Shown: positions 1 to 7,783, counted from the stretch's first letter. The stretch is DNA of 8,581 nucleotides from Hylemonella sp. UBA2468 (GCA_002342165.1 DDPM01000128.1:1271-9851), one strand, 5' to 3'. The notes: generated by a model from the sequence alone, not told the origin. Program-made: numbers and translations.

Positions 1-22
1 GGTGGGTCACCTGGAGCTTCAT
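1..22 (-). CDS. Start of a probable transglutaminase-family protein (partial, runs off the left edge)
   Basis: Only seven codons are inside the window. An ATG at 22 (minus strand) opens the frame and reads MKLQVTH to the edge, with no stop. This resembles the usual opening of small bacterial transglutaminase-like proteins with a Bact_transglu_N domain (M-[KR]-L-x-[VI]-x-H-x-T-x-Y), and it parallels the 'LQHVTQYSY' opening of the large transglutaminase fusion at 6153. It begins 17 bp after the stop of the ATP-grasp/alpha-E gene on the same strand, so it would be the third gene of the leftward operon. A transglutaminase-like gene in this place also fits known neighbourhoods of the family. No good Shine-Dalgarno is visible: the nearest purine run, AAAGG, is about 14 nt upstream. 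Seven residues cannot prove a family, so the identity is an inference from motif and context. Confidence 0.5.
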
Positions 23-39
23 AGAAGAGGATTCAGCCT

Positions 40-2700
40 TTAGGTGCTCAGACTTTTGCCAACATCTTGGGTATGTGTGAAAAATCTCAAACTGATTTCG
101 TCCGACACTGTCCATGAGGCTTGGGTTAATTCATCGAGTAATCGGCCAAAGGTCGCTAAGGTATTGAGCTCATTGCACAGCACATCCAGTTCCCAATGTT
201 TGGGGTCAGGTAAAAGTGCCAGCATTTTTTTCATTTGCTTGGAGTTGGCTTTGGGTAATTTGCTCAAACTCTTTCTTAGCGCTCGTGTGACCCATGCCAG
301 AGAGCGGGGGTTGTCGTCACTCATGACCAACAACTCCAGGAGGGCGCACACACTTCGGCTTTGCTGGTAGTTAGCATGAAAAGTGATGGTGCTGTCAAAT
401 AAAGACAAAATGGCGGCAAACCCTCCTGCCTCATGCAGGCCATCGGACTGCTCCATGATTTTTGTAGCACTGGATAAAAAGTCCAAACGCTCCACAAAAC
501 GGCCAATGGTCATCAAGCGCCAACCTTCGTCGCGCGTCATGCGGTCAATTTGAGCGCCGGTCATAGCTGCCAGTGTTGCGCTGGTCGTGTCCAAGGTCCT
601 GAGTACCTGAACAAACGAAAAATCTCCTTGATTCTGCAGTGAGGCGCACGACTCTCGAAACTCTTGCTCTGCCCGAACGGTCAAGCGCCATTGCTCTAAA
701 GACAAACGGTCACGTACCGCCGAGGCATTGGTTTTCACCGCTTGAAGATCAAAACCAAGGCTGTAACTATGGTGATGGTCGTTAAGGCTGGCAATGAGGG
801 CGCGCTCAAAAACACGGCGCGACTGCAAAGGTGAGGGCGTGCCGGTTGGAATCAGATGGTTATGCTCCGCCATAAGCTGGAGTGCCTTCATGAGGGATAC
901 GGAGCCCTGGTGCTCACCGTTAAGCGCTTCTAGAGTCAGTCGGACCAAACGTAACGTGTTTTCAGACCGCTCCGTGTAGCGGCCTAACCAGTAGAGGTTT
1001 TCGGCTGCTCGACTTGTGACCAAGCGCCTACGTTCCATCACCATAGCCGGAGTGAGCTGGGGTTGCAACAAGCTGGTGCGGTCTACCTCTCCTTCGGTTC
1101 TCACCCAGACATCGGCACTGCTTCCGCCACGCTGCATCGTGGCCATCCCATCGTCTGCACTGACCAATCGGGCTAACCCACCGGGTAAAACTCTCCAGGA
1201 GTTGCGACCATCGGCCATAGCAAATACCCGCAGCATCACAGAACGTAGTTCCATACGAGGACGCTGTGGATCAGAGTTCCAAATGGGCATTTGCGACAAT
1301 CGTTTATTGGCTTGCAAGGTGTAGAGGTCACCTTCACGCATAATTTTTCCAGCCCATTCGTCCTGAGCGCTTCTTGATAGCTCAGACCCCCGCACTGGAT
1401 CGAAGGTGGGCAAGTTGGGTGATTTGGGGTAGGTGGGATGAATCACGCATTCTGTTAGCCGTGGCAATATTTGTGCAACAGCGGCTTGTTCTCCACACCA
1501 CCAAGTTGGAGCTGCGGGGAGTTGGAGTTCCTGGTCTAACAGGTGCTGCGACAGTGCAGGTAGAAAACCCAGCAATGCGTTGGATTCCAAAAAGCCAGAG
1601 CCCGGAGCATTGACCACCAGCACATTACCGGCACGAATGGCCTGCAACAGACCCGGAACACCCAAAGAGGAGTCGGGCCTAAGCTCAAGCGGGTCCAGCC
1701 ACACATCGTCAACCCTCTTGATTAGGCTGTCGATGGGTTCCAGTTTTTCTAGGGTGCGCAAATATAGACGGCAGTTGCGCACCACCAAATCATTGCCTTG
1801 GACCAAGGTCAGACCCAGATAACGCGCCAAGTATGCGTGTTCAAAATAGGTTTCGTTATATGGTCCGGGAGTTAACAAGGCAATGTGTGCATCTGTACCC
1901 GCAGGGCTCATTTGGCGTATTCCCTCGATCAACGCACGGTATGTGGATGCCAAATGCTGCACCTGCATCGTTTCAAAGGCTTGCGGAAATTGGCGCGAAA
2001 TAGACAGCCGGTTTTCCATCAGGTAACCCAGTCCCGATGGGGCTTGCGTTCGCTGTGCCATGACCCACCACATGCCATCGGGTCCTCGCGCCAGGTCAAA
2101 TGCGGCGATGTTCAAGTGGTTGCCACCCACCGGGTTCACGCCATGCAAAGCCCGTATATAACCTGGGTGGCCATGTACCAAAGCCGCTGGAAGCAAGCCC
2201 TTGCGCAGTAGCTCCTGCGGTCCATACACATCCGTCATGATCGCGTTGAGCAACTGCACTCGCTGAAGGACACCGTTTTCAATTTGTTTCCAACTCGCAG
2301 GAGAAATAACAAGTGGAAATAAATCCAGCGCCCACGGCCGTTGCAGGTCTTGGCTGTCGGCGTAGACGTTGTAGGTCGTACCGTTGTCGCGTATTTGGCG
2401 AGCCAGTTGATCGGTGCGCAGATTCAGCTCTGACCAATCGTTGATGCCAGCATTTGTAAAAAAGTCGTGCCAGCCAGGTGCCAATTGGTCGGGTTGAGCT
2501 AAAAAGTCTGGTGCTTCATCTCCCAAGGCCTTAGGAAGATGGTGGGGAAGTACTCCGCCCCTGAGCTCGTCAAAATGTCCTGCCTGTGCAGTTGCCGCCC
2601 AACAAGCCACATCTTGTGACCCAGAGTTGGGTTCCAAGGTCATTTGCTGGGGCTGTACAGGACCACTCATGTGGCTTGAATCAACAAAATTGCGTTCCAC
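40..2700 (-). CDS. Circularly permuted ATP-grasp / alpha-E (DUF404-DUF407-DUF403) fusion protein
   Basis: 886 residues, predicted cytoplasmic: no signal peptide or membrane segment is seen. Roughly residues 85-540 are a circularly permuted ATP-grasp region, and 561-880 are the helical alpha-E domain, opening SRAAENLYWLGRYTERSENT at 563-582. ATP-grasp landmarks include TQAPSG (218-223), LTPGPYNETYFEHAYLAR (276-293), KRVDDVWLDP (328-337) and LPGGLARLV (505-513). ATP-grasp enzymes join a carboxylate to an amine using ATP, but the substrate here is unknown. Several positions kept in the neighbouring stand-alone ATP-grasp are altered: Glu-Asp-Asn before the PSG motif is Ala215-Gln216-Arg217, and the Gly-rich KQVHGAGGYG segment is replaced by a Pro-containing stretch (about 419-428). 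Catalysis may therefore be changed or lost. The start is a GTG at 2700, the earliest possible because an in-frame TGA precedes it. An ATG at 2670 is an alternative and neither has a strong Shine-Dalgarno. It sits 12 bp downstream of the transglutaminase fusion, so co-transcription and translational coupling are likely. Confidence 0.93.
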   Translation of the reverse strand: MERNFVDSSHMSGPVQPQQMTLEPNSGSQDVACWAATAQAGHFDELRGGVLPHHLPKALGDEAPDFLAQPDQLAPGWHDFFTNAGINDWSELNLRTDQLARQIRDNGTTYNVYADSQDLQRPWALDLFPLVISPASWKQIENGVLQRVQLLNAIMTDVYGPQELLRKGLLPAALVHGHPGYIRALHGVNPVGGNHLNIAAFDLARGPDGMWWVMAQRTQAPSGLGYLMENRLSISRQFPQAFETMQVQHLASTYRALIEGIRQMSPAGTDAHIALLTPGPYNETYFEHAYLARYLGLTLVQGNDLVVRNCRLYLRTLEKLEPIDSLIKRVDDVWLDPLELRPDSSLGVPGLLQAIRAGNVLVVNAPGSGFLESNALLGFLPALSQHLLDQELQLPAAPTWWCGEQAAVAQILPRLTECVIHPTYPKSPNLPTFDPVRGSELSRSAQDEWAGKIMREGDLYTLQANKRLSQMPIWNSDPQRPRMELRSVMLRVFAMADGRNSWRVLPGGLARLVSADDGMATMQRGGSSADVWVRTEGEVDRTSLLQPQLTPAMVMERRRLVTSRAAENLYWLGRYTERSENTLRLVRLTLEALNGEHQGSVSLMKALQLMAEHNHLIPTGTPSPLQSRRVFERALIASLNDHHHSYSLGFDLQAVKTNASAVRDRLSLEQWRLTVRAEQEFRESCASLQNQGDFSFVQVLRTLDTTSATLAAMTGAQIDRMTRDEGWRLMTIGRFVERLDFLSSATKIMEQSDGLHEAGGFAAILSLFDSTITFHANYQQSRSVCALLELLVMSDDNPRSLAWVTRALRKSLSKLPKANSKQMKKMLALLPDPKHWELDVLCNELNTLATFGRLLDELTQASWTVSDEISLRFFTHTQDVGKSLST

Positions 2701-2712
2701 TCACGTATTGTC

Positions 2713-5700
2713 TCAGCGCCGCAGATCTAGGGTGAAGGGAAACTCTTTACTAGCCGAAAGCTGCGCATTCGCAGGTGGTACCAATATCGGGCCTGAACTA
2801 TGTCCCATTGGCTCAAAGCGGGACATCCTCCGGCTTTCAGCCTCGTAGGCATTGATCGGCAAGGTGTCGTAGTTACGGCCTCCAGGGTGCACCACATGGT
2901 AGCGGCAACCTCCAACTGATTTTTTAAACCAAGTGTCCACCAAATCTAGAGTGAGTGGGGCATGAACTCCAATATTAGGATGCAAACTCGATGGTGGGTT
3001 CCAGGCTTTATATCGAATGCCGGCCACGAACTCACCTGTTGTCCCGGTCGATTGCAATGGCACGGGGCGGCCGTTGCAGGTCAGAGCGTAGCGGCTCTCA
3101 TTAAAGCCCGATACGTGCACCTCAAGACGTTCTAAGGACGAATCCACATAACGTACCGTACCTCCGCTGCTACCTTCTTCACCCATCACATGCCAAGGCT
3201 CCAAACCGTTACGCAGGCTTAACTCAACGCCCATGTGGTTCACTTGGCCCACGAGTGGAAAGCGGAATTCAAAGTGTGGAGCAAACCATGTATCCTGAAA
3301 GTCAAATCCGGCTTGCCGCATTTCGGTCATCACATCTGAAAAATCTATGCGCACAAAGGTAGACAATAAAAAACGGTCGTGCAATTCGGTACCCCATCGT
3401 GTCACGGGTGCAAGGTATGGAGAATTCCAGAACCTGGCCACTAAAGCGCGCAACAGCAGTTGTTGCGCCACGCTCATGCGGGCGTGAGGGGGCATTTCAA
3501 AAGCGCGCAGTTCTAATAAGCCAAGCCGACCGGTTGAACTGTCAGGTGAATAAAGTTTGTCGATACAAAATTCGCTGCGGTGAGTATTGCCCGTGACATC
3601 CACCAAAATATTTCTTAAGCTTCTGTCAAGTAACCAGGGGGGCAAGTAACCACTATTTGGCCCCCATTGCTGCCTTTGCTGGTGAATTTGTTTCAAAGCA
3701 ATTTCAAGCTCGTACAACTGGTCGTTGCGGGCTTCGTCCACGCGTGGAGCCTGGCTGGTGGGCCCAATAAACAGACCCGAGAACAAGTAACTCAGAGAAG
3801 GGTGGTTGTGCCAATACAGCAGCAAGCTGGCCAGAAGGTCGGGGCGTCTTAAAAAAGGGCTGTCTGAGGGGGTGGCTCCGCCCAGCACCACATGGTTGCC
3901 GCCACCGGTACCTGTATGTTTGCCATCTGCCATGAATTTCTCAGCAGAAAGTCGAGATTCAAATGCCGCTTGGTACAAAAACTCGGTGTGTTGAACCACC
4001 TCGTGCCAGTTGTGTGCAGGATGGATATTGACTTCAATAACACCCGGGTCAGGTGTGACTTGCAAGACCTTGAGCCTTGGGTCGCGAGGCGGCGGGTAAC
4101 CTTCAAGAACCACTTTCATGTTCAGGTCTTGAGCGGTTGCCTCCACTGCGGCGAGTAGATCCAAATAATCTTCGAGTTTTGCCAAGGGCGGCATGAACAC
4201 ATATAGCAAGCCACTTTGCCCTCCATGTTCGGCTTCAGCCTTGGGTCCATTGGCGCGCATTGGGTCGCGAGTTTCGACGCACAAGGCAGTTCGGGTAACC
4301 CAATAAGCCGATTCATGTCGCGCTGGCAGGGCCGATGTGGCCAAGCCCTCGCCCTTACTTTTGGCCTTGCCTTGGGCTAAATCCAAAGCGCTTGGGGCTC
4401 CGTTTGTTGTTATTGGGTACTGCGCTTTGATTTGTGCCGCACTGGGCAAAGGTGATCGGGGTGCAAAAGGGTCTTGTTCGATCAAGTGGGGGTAGTCGTT
4501 GTCAGTCACCCAAGGCAAGGAGTCCAAAGGCAATCTATAGCCCATTGGGGAGTCTCCTGGCACCAAGTACATGCGTTCATCTCTAAAAAACCAAGGGCCG
4601 GTGCTCCACTTTGGGCCCTCTAGTTCGGGTGCGGCCTTGGCCTGAAGGGGTAAAACGTAGCCAATCACACTTTCGAGCTTTTGCCCAAATACGCGGCGCA
4701 AGCGGATGCGCTCCATTTCATCGTCCAAGCGGGATTCATGCGGGTCGACGTTAACCGGCAACCTGCGTTCACGCCACAAGTAGTACCAAACATCTTCAAA
4801 CCCCGGGGTGATGTATTGCAGGCTCAGGTTTAAACGTTCAGCCAAACGCGTGACAAACCTTTGGGCATCTGCGGAGCTGTAGTGCATGGGATGGCGTTCA
4901 TCAGCAAACAAATCAGGCCGTTCCCAAATGGGCTGGCCGTCAGCGCGCCAATAAATTGATAAAGCCCAACGCGGTAGCTGCTCGCCTGGATACCACTTGC
5001 CTTGACCAAAGTGCAGAAAACCACCCTGACCATATTCATCTCTTAATTTGTGAACCAATTCCGTGGCAAAGCCGCGCTTGGTGGGGCCTAAAGCGTCTGT
5101 GTTCCATTCTGGTGCATCGCGGTCACTTACCGCAACAAATGTGGGTTCTCCCCCCATCGTCAGCCTGACATCGCCCTCAGTAAGGTGGCGGTCCACCGCG
5201 ACACCGGTTTGGAGGATGTGTTGCCACTGTTCGTCGGAGTAGGGCCGGGTCACGCGTGGTGATTCATGAATTCGGGTTACCGCCATGTGGTGATCGAACT
5301 CCACTTCGCATTCATCTACGACCCCTTCGATGGGAGCTGCGCTTGTGGGGTCGGGAGTACACGCCAGAGGGATATGGCCTTCACCTGCCAATAAGCCTGA
5401 AGTGGGATCCAAACCAATCCAACCTGCCCCAGGCAAATAGACCTCGCACCAAGCATGCAGGTCCGTGAAGTCGTGGTTGGTCCCACTGGGGCCATCTAAG
5501 GCTTTTACGTCCGGGGTGAGCTGAATGAGGTAACCCGACACAAAACGAGCAGCTAGTCCGCTGTGACGCAGGAGCTGTACCAACAACCAAGCTGAGTCTC
5601 GGCAAGAGCCACTGCAAAGAGTCAGGGTTTCCTCAGGGCTTTGGACTCCAGGCTCCATGCGAATCAGGTAGCGAATGTCTTGGTGGAGCTTTTGGTTCAG

Positions 5701-6153
5701 GAACACCAAAAAGTCGATAGTGCGCTTGGAAGTGCGGTCAATTCCTTGAAGGTAGCTTTGAAGATTGGGTGTTTTGGTTTTGGATACCGGCTCGGTGACC
5801 AGGTAGGGTGCCAAATCAACTCGGGTGACCTCGTTGTAATTAAAAGGAAAATTTTCGGCCTCTTTTTCTAGAAAAAAGTCAAAAGGGTTGTAAACCGCCA
5901 TTTCGACTACCAGGTCTACCGTGACCTTAAACGCTTTGGTGGGCTCTGGGAACACCAGACGCGCTTGGTAGTTGGCAAAGGGGTCTTGCTGCCAGTTAAT
6001 GAAATGTTGGTTGGGTTCAACCTTCATTGAATAGGCCACCACTTTGCTGCGGCAATGAGGTGCAGGACGCAATCGAACGACTTGAGGTCCTAGGCTGACC
6101 AGCCGGTCATAACTGTATTGGGTTACGTGCTGCAAAGCGGCGTGTATGGTCAT
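2713..6153 (-). CDS. Transglutaminase-like / DUF2126 (glutamine-synthetase-like amidoligase) fusion protein
   Basis: 1146 residues from the ATG at 6153. Residues 1 to about 95 form a Bact_transglu_N-like beta domain. About 150-260 are the transglutaminase/protease core with an apparently complete triad: Cys184 (GSCRD), His233 (DLHAW) and Asp249 (GLDPTSG). From about 325 on is DUF2126 (COG4196-like), with MGGEPTF (333-339), FGQGKWYPGE (382-391), PGVIEVNIHP (703-712), GTGGGNHVVLGG (748-759) and LLELRAFEMPPH (879-890). The last three resemble the metal- and nucleotide-binding signatures of glutamine synthetase, in line with the published proposal that this domain is a permuted glutamine-synthetase-like ligase. 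A Pro/Ala/Lys-rich, probably flexible stretch lies at about 562-615. Inferred role: one half forms an amide bond with ATP while the other cleaves or transfers peptide or amide bonds. No signal peptide. A longer in-frame ATG at 6225 lies upstream of the predicted sigma-54 promoter and adds 24 unconvincing residues, so it was rejected. The Shine-Dalgarno is weak (GGAAAGAAAG, somewhat far from the ATG). Confidence 0.94.
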   Translation of the reverse strand: MTIHAALQHVTQYSYDRLVSLGPQVVRLRPAPHCRSKVVAYSMKVEPNQHFINWQQDPFANYQARLVFPEPTKAFKVTVDLVVEMAVYNPFDFFLEKEAENFPFNYNEVTRVDLAPYLVTEPVSKTKTPNLQSYLQGIDRTSKRTIDFLVFLNQKLHQDIRYLIRMEPGVQSPEETLTLCSGSCRDSAWLLVQLLRHSGLAARFVSGYLIQLTPDVKALDGPSGTNHDFTDLHAWCEVYLPGAGWIGLDPTSGLLAGEGHIPLACTPDPTSAAPIEGVVDECEVEFDHHMAVTRIHESPRVTRPYSDEQWQHILQTGVAVDRHLTEGDVRLTMGGEPTFVAVSDRDAPEWNTDALGPTKRGFATELVHKLRDEYGQGGFLHFGQGKWYPGEQLPRWALSIYWRADGQPIWERPDLFADERHPMHYSSADAQRFVTRLAERLNLSLQYITPGFEDVWYYLWRERRLPVNVDPHESRLDDEMERIRLRRVFGQKLESVIGYVLPLQAKAAPELEGPKWSTGPWFFRDERMYLVPGDSPMGYRLPLDSLPWVTDNDYPHLIEQDPFAPRSPLPSAAQIKAQYPITTNGAPSALDLAQGKAKSKGEGLATSALPARHESAYWVTRTALCVETRDPMRANGPKAEAEHGGQSGLLYVFMPPLAKLEDYLDLLAAVEATAQDLNMKVVLEGYPPPRDPRLKVLQVTPDPGVIEVNIHPAHNWHEVVQHTEFLYQAAFESRLSAEKFMADGKHTGTGGGNHVVLGGATPSDSPFLRRPDLLASLLLYWHNHPSLSYLFSGLFIGPTSQAPRVDEARNDQLYELEIALKQIHQQRQQWGPNSGYLPPWLLDRSLRNILVDVTGNTHRSEFCIDKLYSPDSSTGRLGLLELRAFEMPPHARMSVAQQLLLRALVARFWNSPYLAPVTRWGTELHDRFLLSTFVRIDFSDVMTEMRQAGFDFQDTWFAPHFEFRFPLVGQVNHMGVELSLRNGLEPWHVMGEEGSSGGTVRYVDSSLERLEVHVSGFNESRYALTCNGRPVPLQSTGTTGEFVAGIRYKAWNPPSSLHPNIGVHAPLTLDLVDTWFKKSVGGCRYHVVHPGGRNYDTLPINAYEAESRRMSRFEPMGHSSGPILVPPANAQLSASKEFPFTLDLRR

Positions 6154-6201
6154 GGGCTGTGCTTTCTTTCCAATCCGACAAATCAAGGCCTTGTCAACTC
6201 T

Positions 6202-6217
6202 AGCAAGACACGAGCCA
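6202..6217 (-). promoter_or_regulatory. Predicted sigma-54 (RpoN) -24/-12 promoter for the leftward operon
   Basis: The minus strand reads TGGCTCGTGTCTTGCT, which matches the sigma-54 consensus TGGCACG-N4-TTGCW at 11 of 12 defined positions, with exact GG-N10-GC spacing. The GC of the -12 element is at 6204-6203, so transcription should start near 6190-6192. That gives an untranslated leader of roughly 38 nt before the ATG at 6153. A sigma-54 promoter needs an ATP-hydrolysing enhancer-binding activator. Pattern match only. Confidence 0.7.
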
Positions 6218-6280
6218 ATGCTCATGAAGCCCCAGAAAAAAGACTAAAAATATGTTTCATATGGTGATGTGTATCAAATT
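6218..6280. promoter_or_regulatory. AT-rich spacer between two divergent sigma-54-like promoters
   Basis: These 63 bp separate the two -24 elements and hold no convincing gene. The stretch is AT-rich, with A-runs at 6236-6241 and 6246-6250 that could bend the DNA. It includes the small palindromes TCATGA (6222-6227) and CATATG (6258-6263) and a TGGTG half-site (6262-6266). A shared activator or bending-protein site could lie here, but I found no full match to an NtrC or IHF consensus. Enhancer sites for sigma-54 usually sit farther upstream, which in this divergent layout could mean inside the opposite promoter region or gene. Confidence 0.35.
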
Positions 6281-6296
6281 TGGCATTTAAATTGCT
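6281..6296 (+). promoter_or_regulatory. Predicted sigma-54 (RpoN) -24/-12 promoter for the rightward operon
   Basis: The plus strand reads TGGCATTTAAATTGCT, which matches TGGCACG-N4-TTGCW at 10 of 12 defined positions, with exact GG-N10-GC spacing (GG 6282-6283, GC 6294-6295). The predicted transcription start is near 6306-6308, about 22 nt before the ATG at 6329. That leaves just enough room for the GGAG ribosome-binding site. The position relative to the gene makes chance less likely, but this is a pattern match only. Confidence 0.65.
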
Positions 6297-6316
6297 CTCA
6301 TATCGCCATCATTAAT

Positions 6317-6320
6317 GGAG
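6317..6320 (+). promoter_or_regulatory. Ribosome-binding site deciding the ATP-grasp start
   Basis: GGAG lies 8 nt before the ATG at 6329 and supports that start over the ATG at 6269 (which lies upstream of the predicted promoter) and the ATG at 6344. Confidence 0.7.
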
Positions 6321-6328
6321 CCATCCAT

Positions 6329-7783
6329 ATGGGATTTGATGAGATGTATGTGGTCAATTCGCAGGTTGCCTCTGGGCAGTCTGCGGTTGCGCGGTCGCAC
6401 TATCAGGCTTATGCCGAATGGTTGGCAAGGCAAGTGGACGCGACCATGCAAGCTCGTCGAGCCGAGGCCGAGGTGATTTTTCGAAGGGTGGGAATTACCT
6501 TTGCCGTTTATGGCGAAAAAGATGAAGACGGCTCTGGAACTGAGCGCTTGATTCCTTTTGATGTCATTCCGCGCATCATTTCATCTAACGAATGGGCCGG
6601 TTTGCAAAGAGGTCTTACTCAGCGCGTAGCTGCACTGAACCATTTTGTGCATGACGTTTACCACGGTCAAGAAATTTTAAAGAAGGGTCTGATCCCTTCT
6701 GAGCAAGTACTTCAAAACGTGCAGTTTCGTCCCGAAATGATGGGGGTCAATGTGCCTGGCAACATCTATTCTCATATCAGCGGTATTGATATTGTGCGGG
6801 CGGCAAACAGTCAAGGCGGCGGTGAATATTACGTCCTTGAAGACAACCTTCGGGTACCCAGTGGTGTGAGCTACATGATTGAAGACCGCAAAATGATGAT
6901 GCGGTTGTTCCCTGATTTATTCAGTACCTACTCTGTGGCTCCAGTGGCGCATTACCCAGACTTGCTGCTCGAAACCTTGCGCGATGCCAGCCCGGGCGGC
7001 CGGTCTCAGCCCAATGTTGTGGTGCTCACGCCGGGCATGTACAACAGCGCCTATTTTGAGCATGCGTTCTTAGCGCAACAAATGGGCGTGGAGTTGGTCG
7101 AGGGTAAAGACCTTTTTGTGAAAGACCGTTACGTCTACATGCGAACCACTCGTGGCCCCAAGCAGGTAGACGTGATTTACCGCCGTGTGGACGATGACTT
7201 TTTAGACCCAGCGGCTTTCCGGGTCGATTCCACCTTGGGTTGTGCCGGTTTGATGGACGCCTACAAAGCTGGGCATGTCACGGTATGCAACGCCATCGGC
7301 ACGGGGGTGGCGGACGACAAATCCATTTACCCCTATGTACCGGCCATGATTGAGTTTTATTTGGGTGAAAAGCCCATTTTGAACAATGTGCCTACCTACA
7401 TGTGTCGCAAACCTGAAGACTTGGCCTACACCTTGGCCCATTTAGGCGAGCTGGTAGTCAAGCAAGTTCATGGGGCAGGAGGCTACGGTATGTTGGTAGG
7501 TCCTGCGTCTACCAAGGCTGAAATTGAAACCTTTAGAAGCCAGTTGCTGGCACATCCTGAGCTTTACATTGCCCAACCCACTTTGAGTCTATCCACTTGC
7601 CCTACCTACGTGGAGTCGGGCATTGCACCACGACATATTGACCTTCGTCCGTTTGTCTTGTCGGGCAAAACAGTTCAAATGGTTCCAGGTGGCCTAACCC
7701 GTGTAGCTCTGAAAGAAGGTTCATTAGTGGTCAACAGCAGCCAGGGCGGCGGCACTAAAGATACATGGGTGCTTGAAGCATAA
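6329..7783 (+). CDS. Circularly permuted ATP-grasp family protein (predicted peptide/amide ligase)
   Basis: 484 residues from the ATG at 6329, predicted cytoplasmic. The protein begins MGFDEMY, the usual 'FDEM' opening of this DUF404/DUF407 (COG2308-like) family. Conserved blocks in order: RRVGITFAVYG (52-62), GTERLIPFDVIPR (70-82), EDNLRVPSG (171-179), LTPGMYNSAYFEHAFLAQ (233-250), YRRVDDDFLDP (284-294), the Gly-rich KQVHGAGGYGM (378-388), HIDLRPF (436-442) and NSSQGGGTKDTWV (469-481). The acidic and Gly-rich blocks are likely ATP/Mg and substrate-binding elements. All appear intact, so this copy is probably an active ATP-dependent carboxylate-amine ligase. The substrate is unknown. It is a paralogue of the ATP-grasp half of the fusion encoded at 2700-40, and it is followed 10 bp later by a separate alpha-E gene, so the same two-domain module exists here in split form. 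A longer reading from 6269 adds 20 residues but starts before the predicted promoter. Confidence 0.95.
   Translation: MGFDEMYVVNSQVASGQSAVARSHYQAYAEWLARQVDATMQARRAEAEVIFRRVGITFAVYGEKDEDGSGTERLIPFDVIPRIISSNEWAGLQRGLTQRVAALNHFVHDVYHGQEILKKGLIPSEQVLQNVQFRPEMMGVNVPGNIYSHISGIDIVRAANSQGGGEYYVLEDNLRVPSGVSYMIEDRKMMMRLFPDLFSTYSVAPVAHYPDLLLETLRDASPGGRSQPNVVVLTPGMYNSAYFEHAFLAQQMGVELVEGKDLFVKDRYVYMRTTRGPKQVDVIYRRVDDDFLDPAAFRVDSTLGCAGLMDAYKAGHVTVCNAIGTGVADDKSIYPYVPAMIEFYLGEKPILNNVPTYMCRKPEDLAYTLAHLGELVVKQVHGAGGYGMLVGPASTKAEIETFRSQLLAHPELYIAQPTLSLSTCPTYVESGIAPRHIDLRPFVLSGKTVQMVPGGLTRVALKEGSLVVNSSQGGGTKDTWVLEA

Noticed and set aside
1..11. Small hairpin GGTG-GGT-CACC near the left edge as a terminator
   Set aside because: The stem is only 4 bp, there is no T-run, and it falls inside the likely start of the next gene.
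1016..2211. Plus-strand open frames of 60-110 codons opposite the ATP-grasp/alpha-E fusion and the transglutaminase gene
   Set aside because: They are antisense to well-supported conserved proteins, have unremarkable composition and no recognisable domains, and are most simply chance open frames.
6154..6225. A longer start (ATG at 6225) for the transglutaminase/DUF2126 gene
   Set aside because: It would begin upstream of the predicted sigma-54 promoter at 6217-6202, and the 24 extra residues do not look like the family's N-terminus. The ATG at 6153 opens directly into the Bact_transglu_N-like domain.
6252..6268. Possible NtrC binding site around ATGGTGA
   Set aside because: Only one half (TGGTG) resembles the palindromic consensus. 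The other half does not match, and the site is too close to the rightward -24 box for a typical enhancer.
6273..6285. Possible IHF site beginning TATCAA
   Set aside because: The first half fits WATCAA, but the required TTR after four bases is absent, and the sequence overlaps the -24 element.
6269..6328. A longer start (ATG at 6269) for the stand-alone ATP-grasp gene
   Set aside because: It lies before the predicted -24/-12 element, and the extra 20 residues are not family-like. The ATG at 6329 has GGAG 8 nt upstream and the typical FDEM opening.
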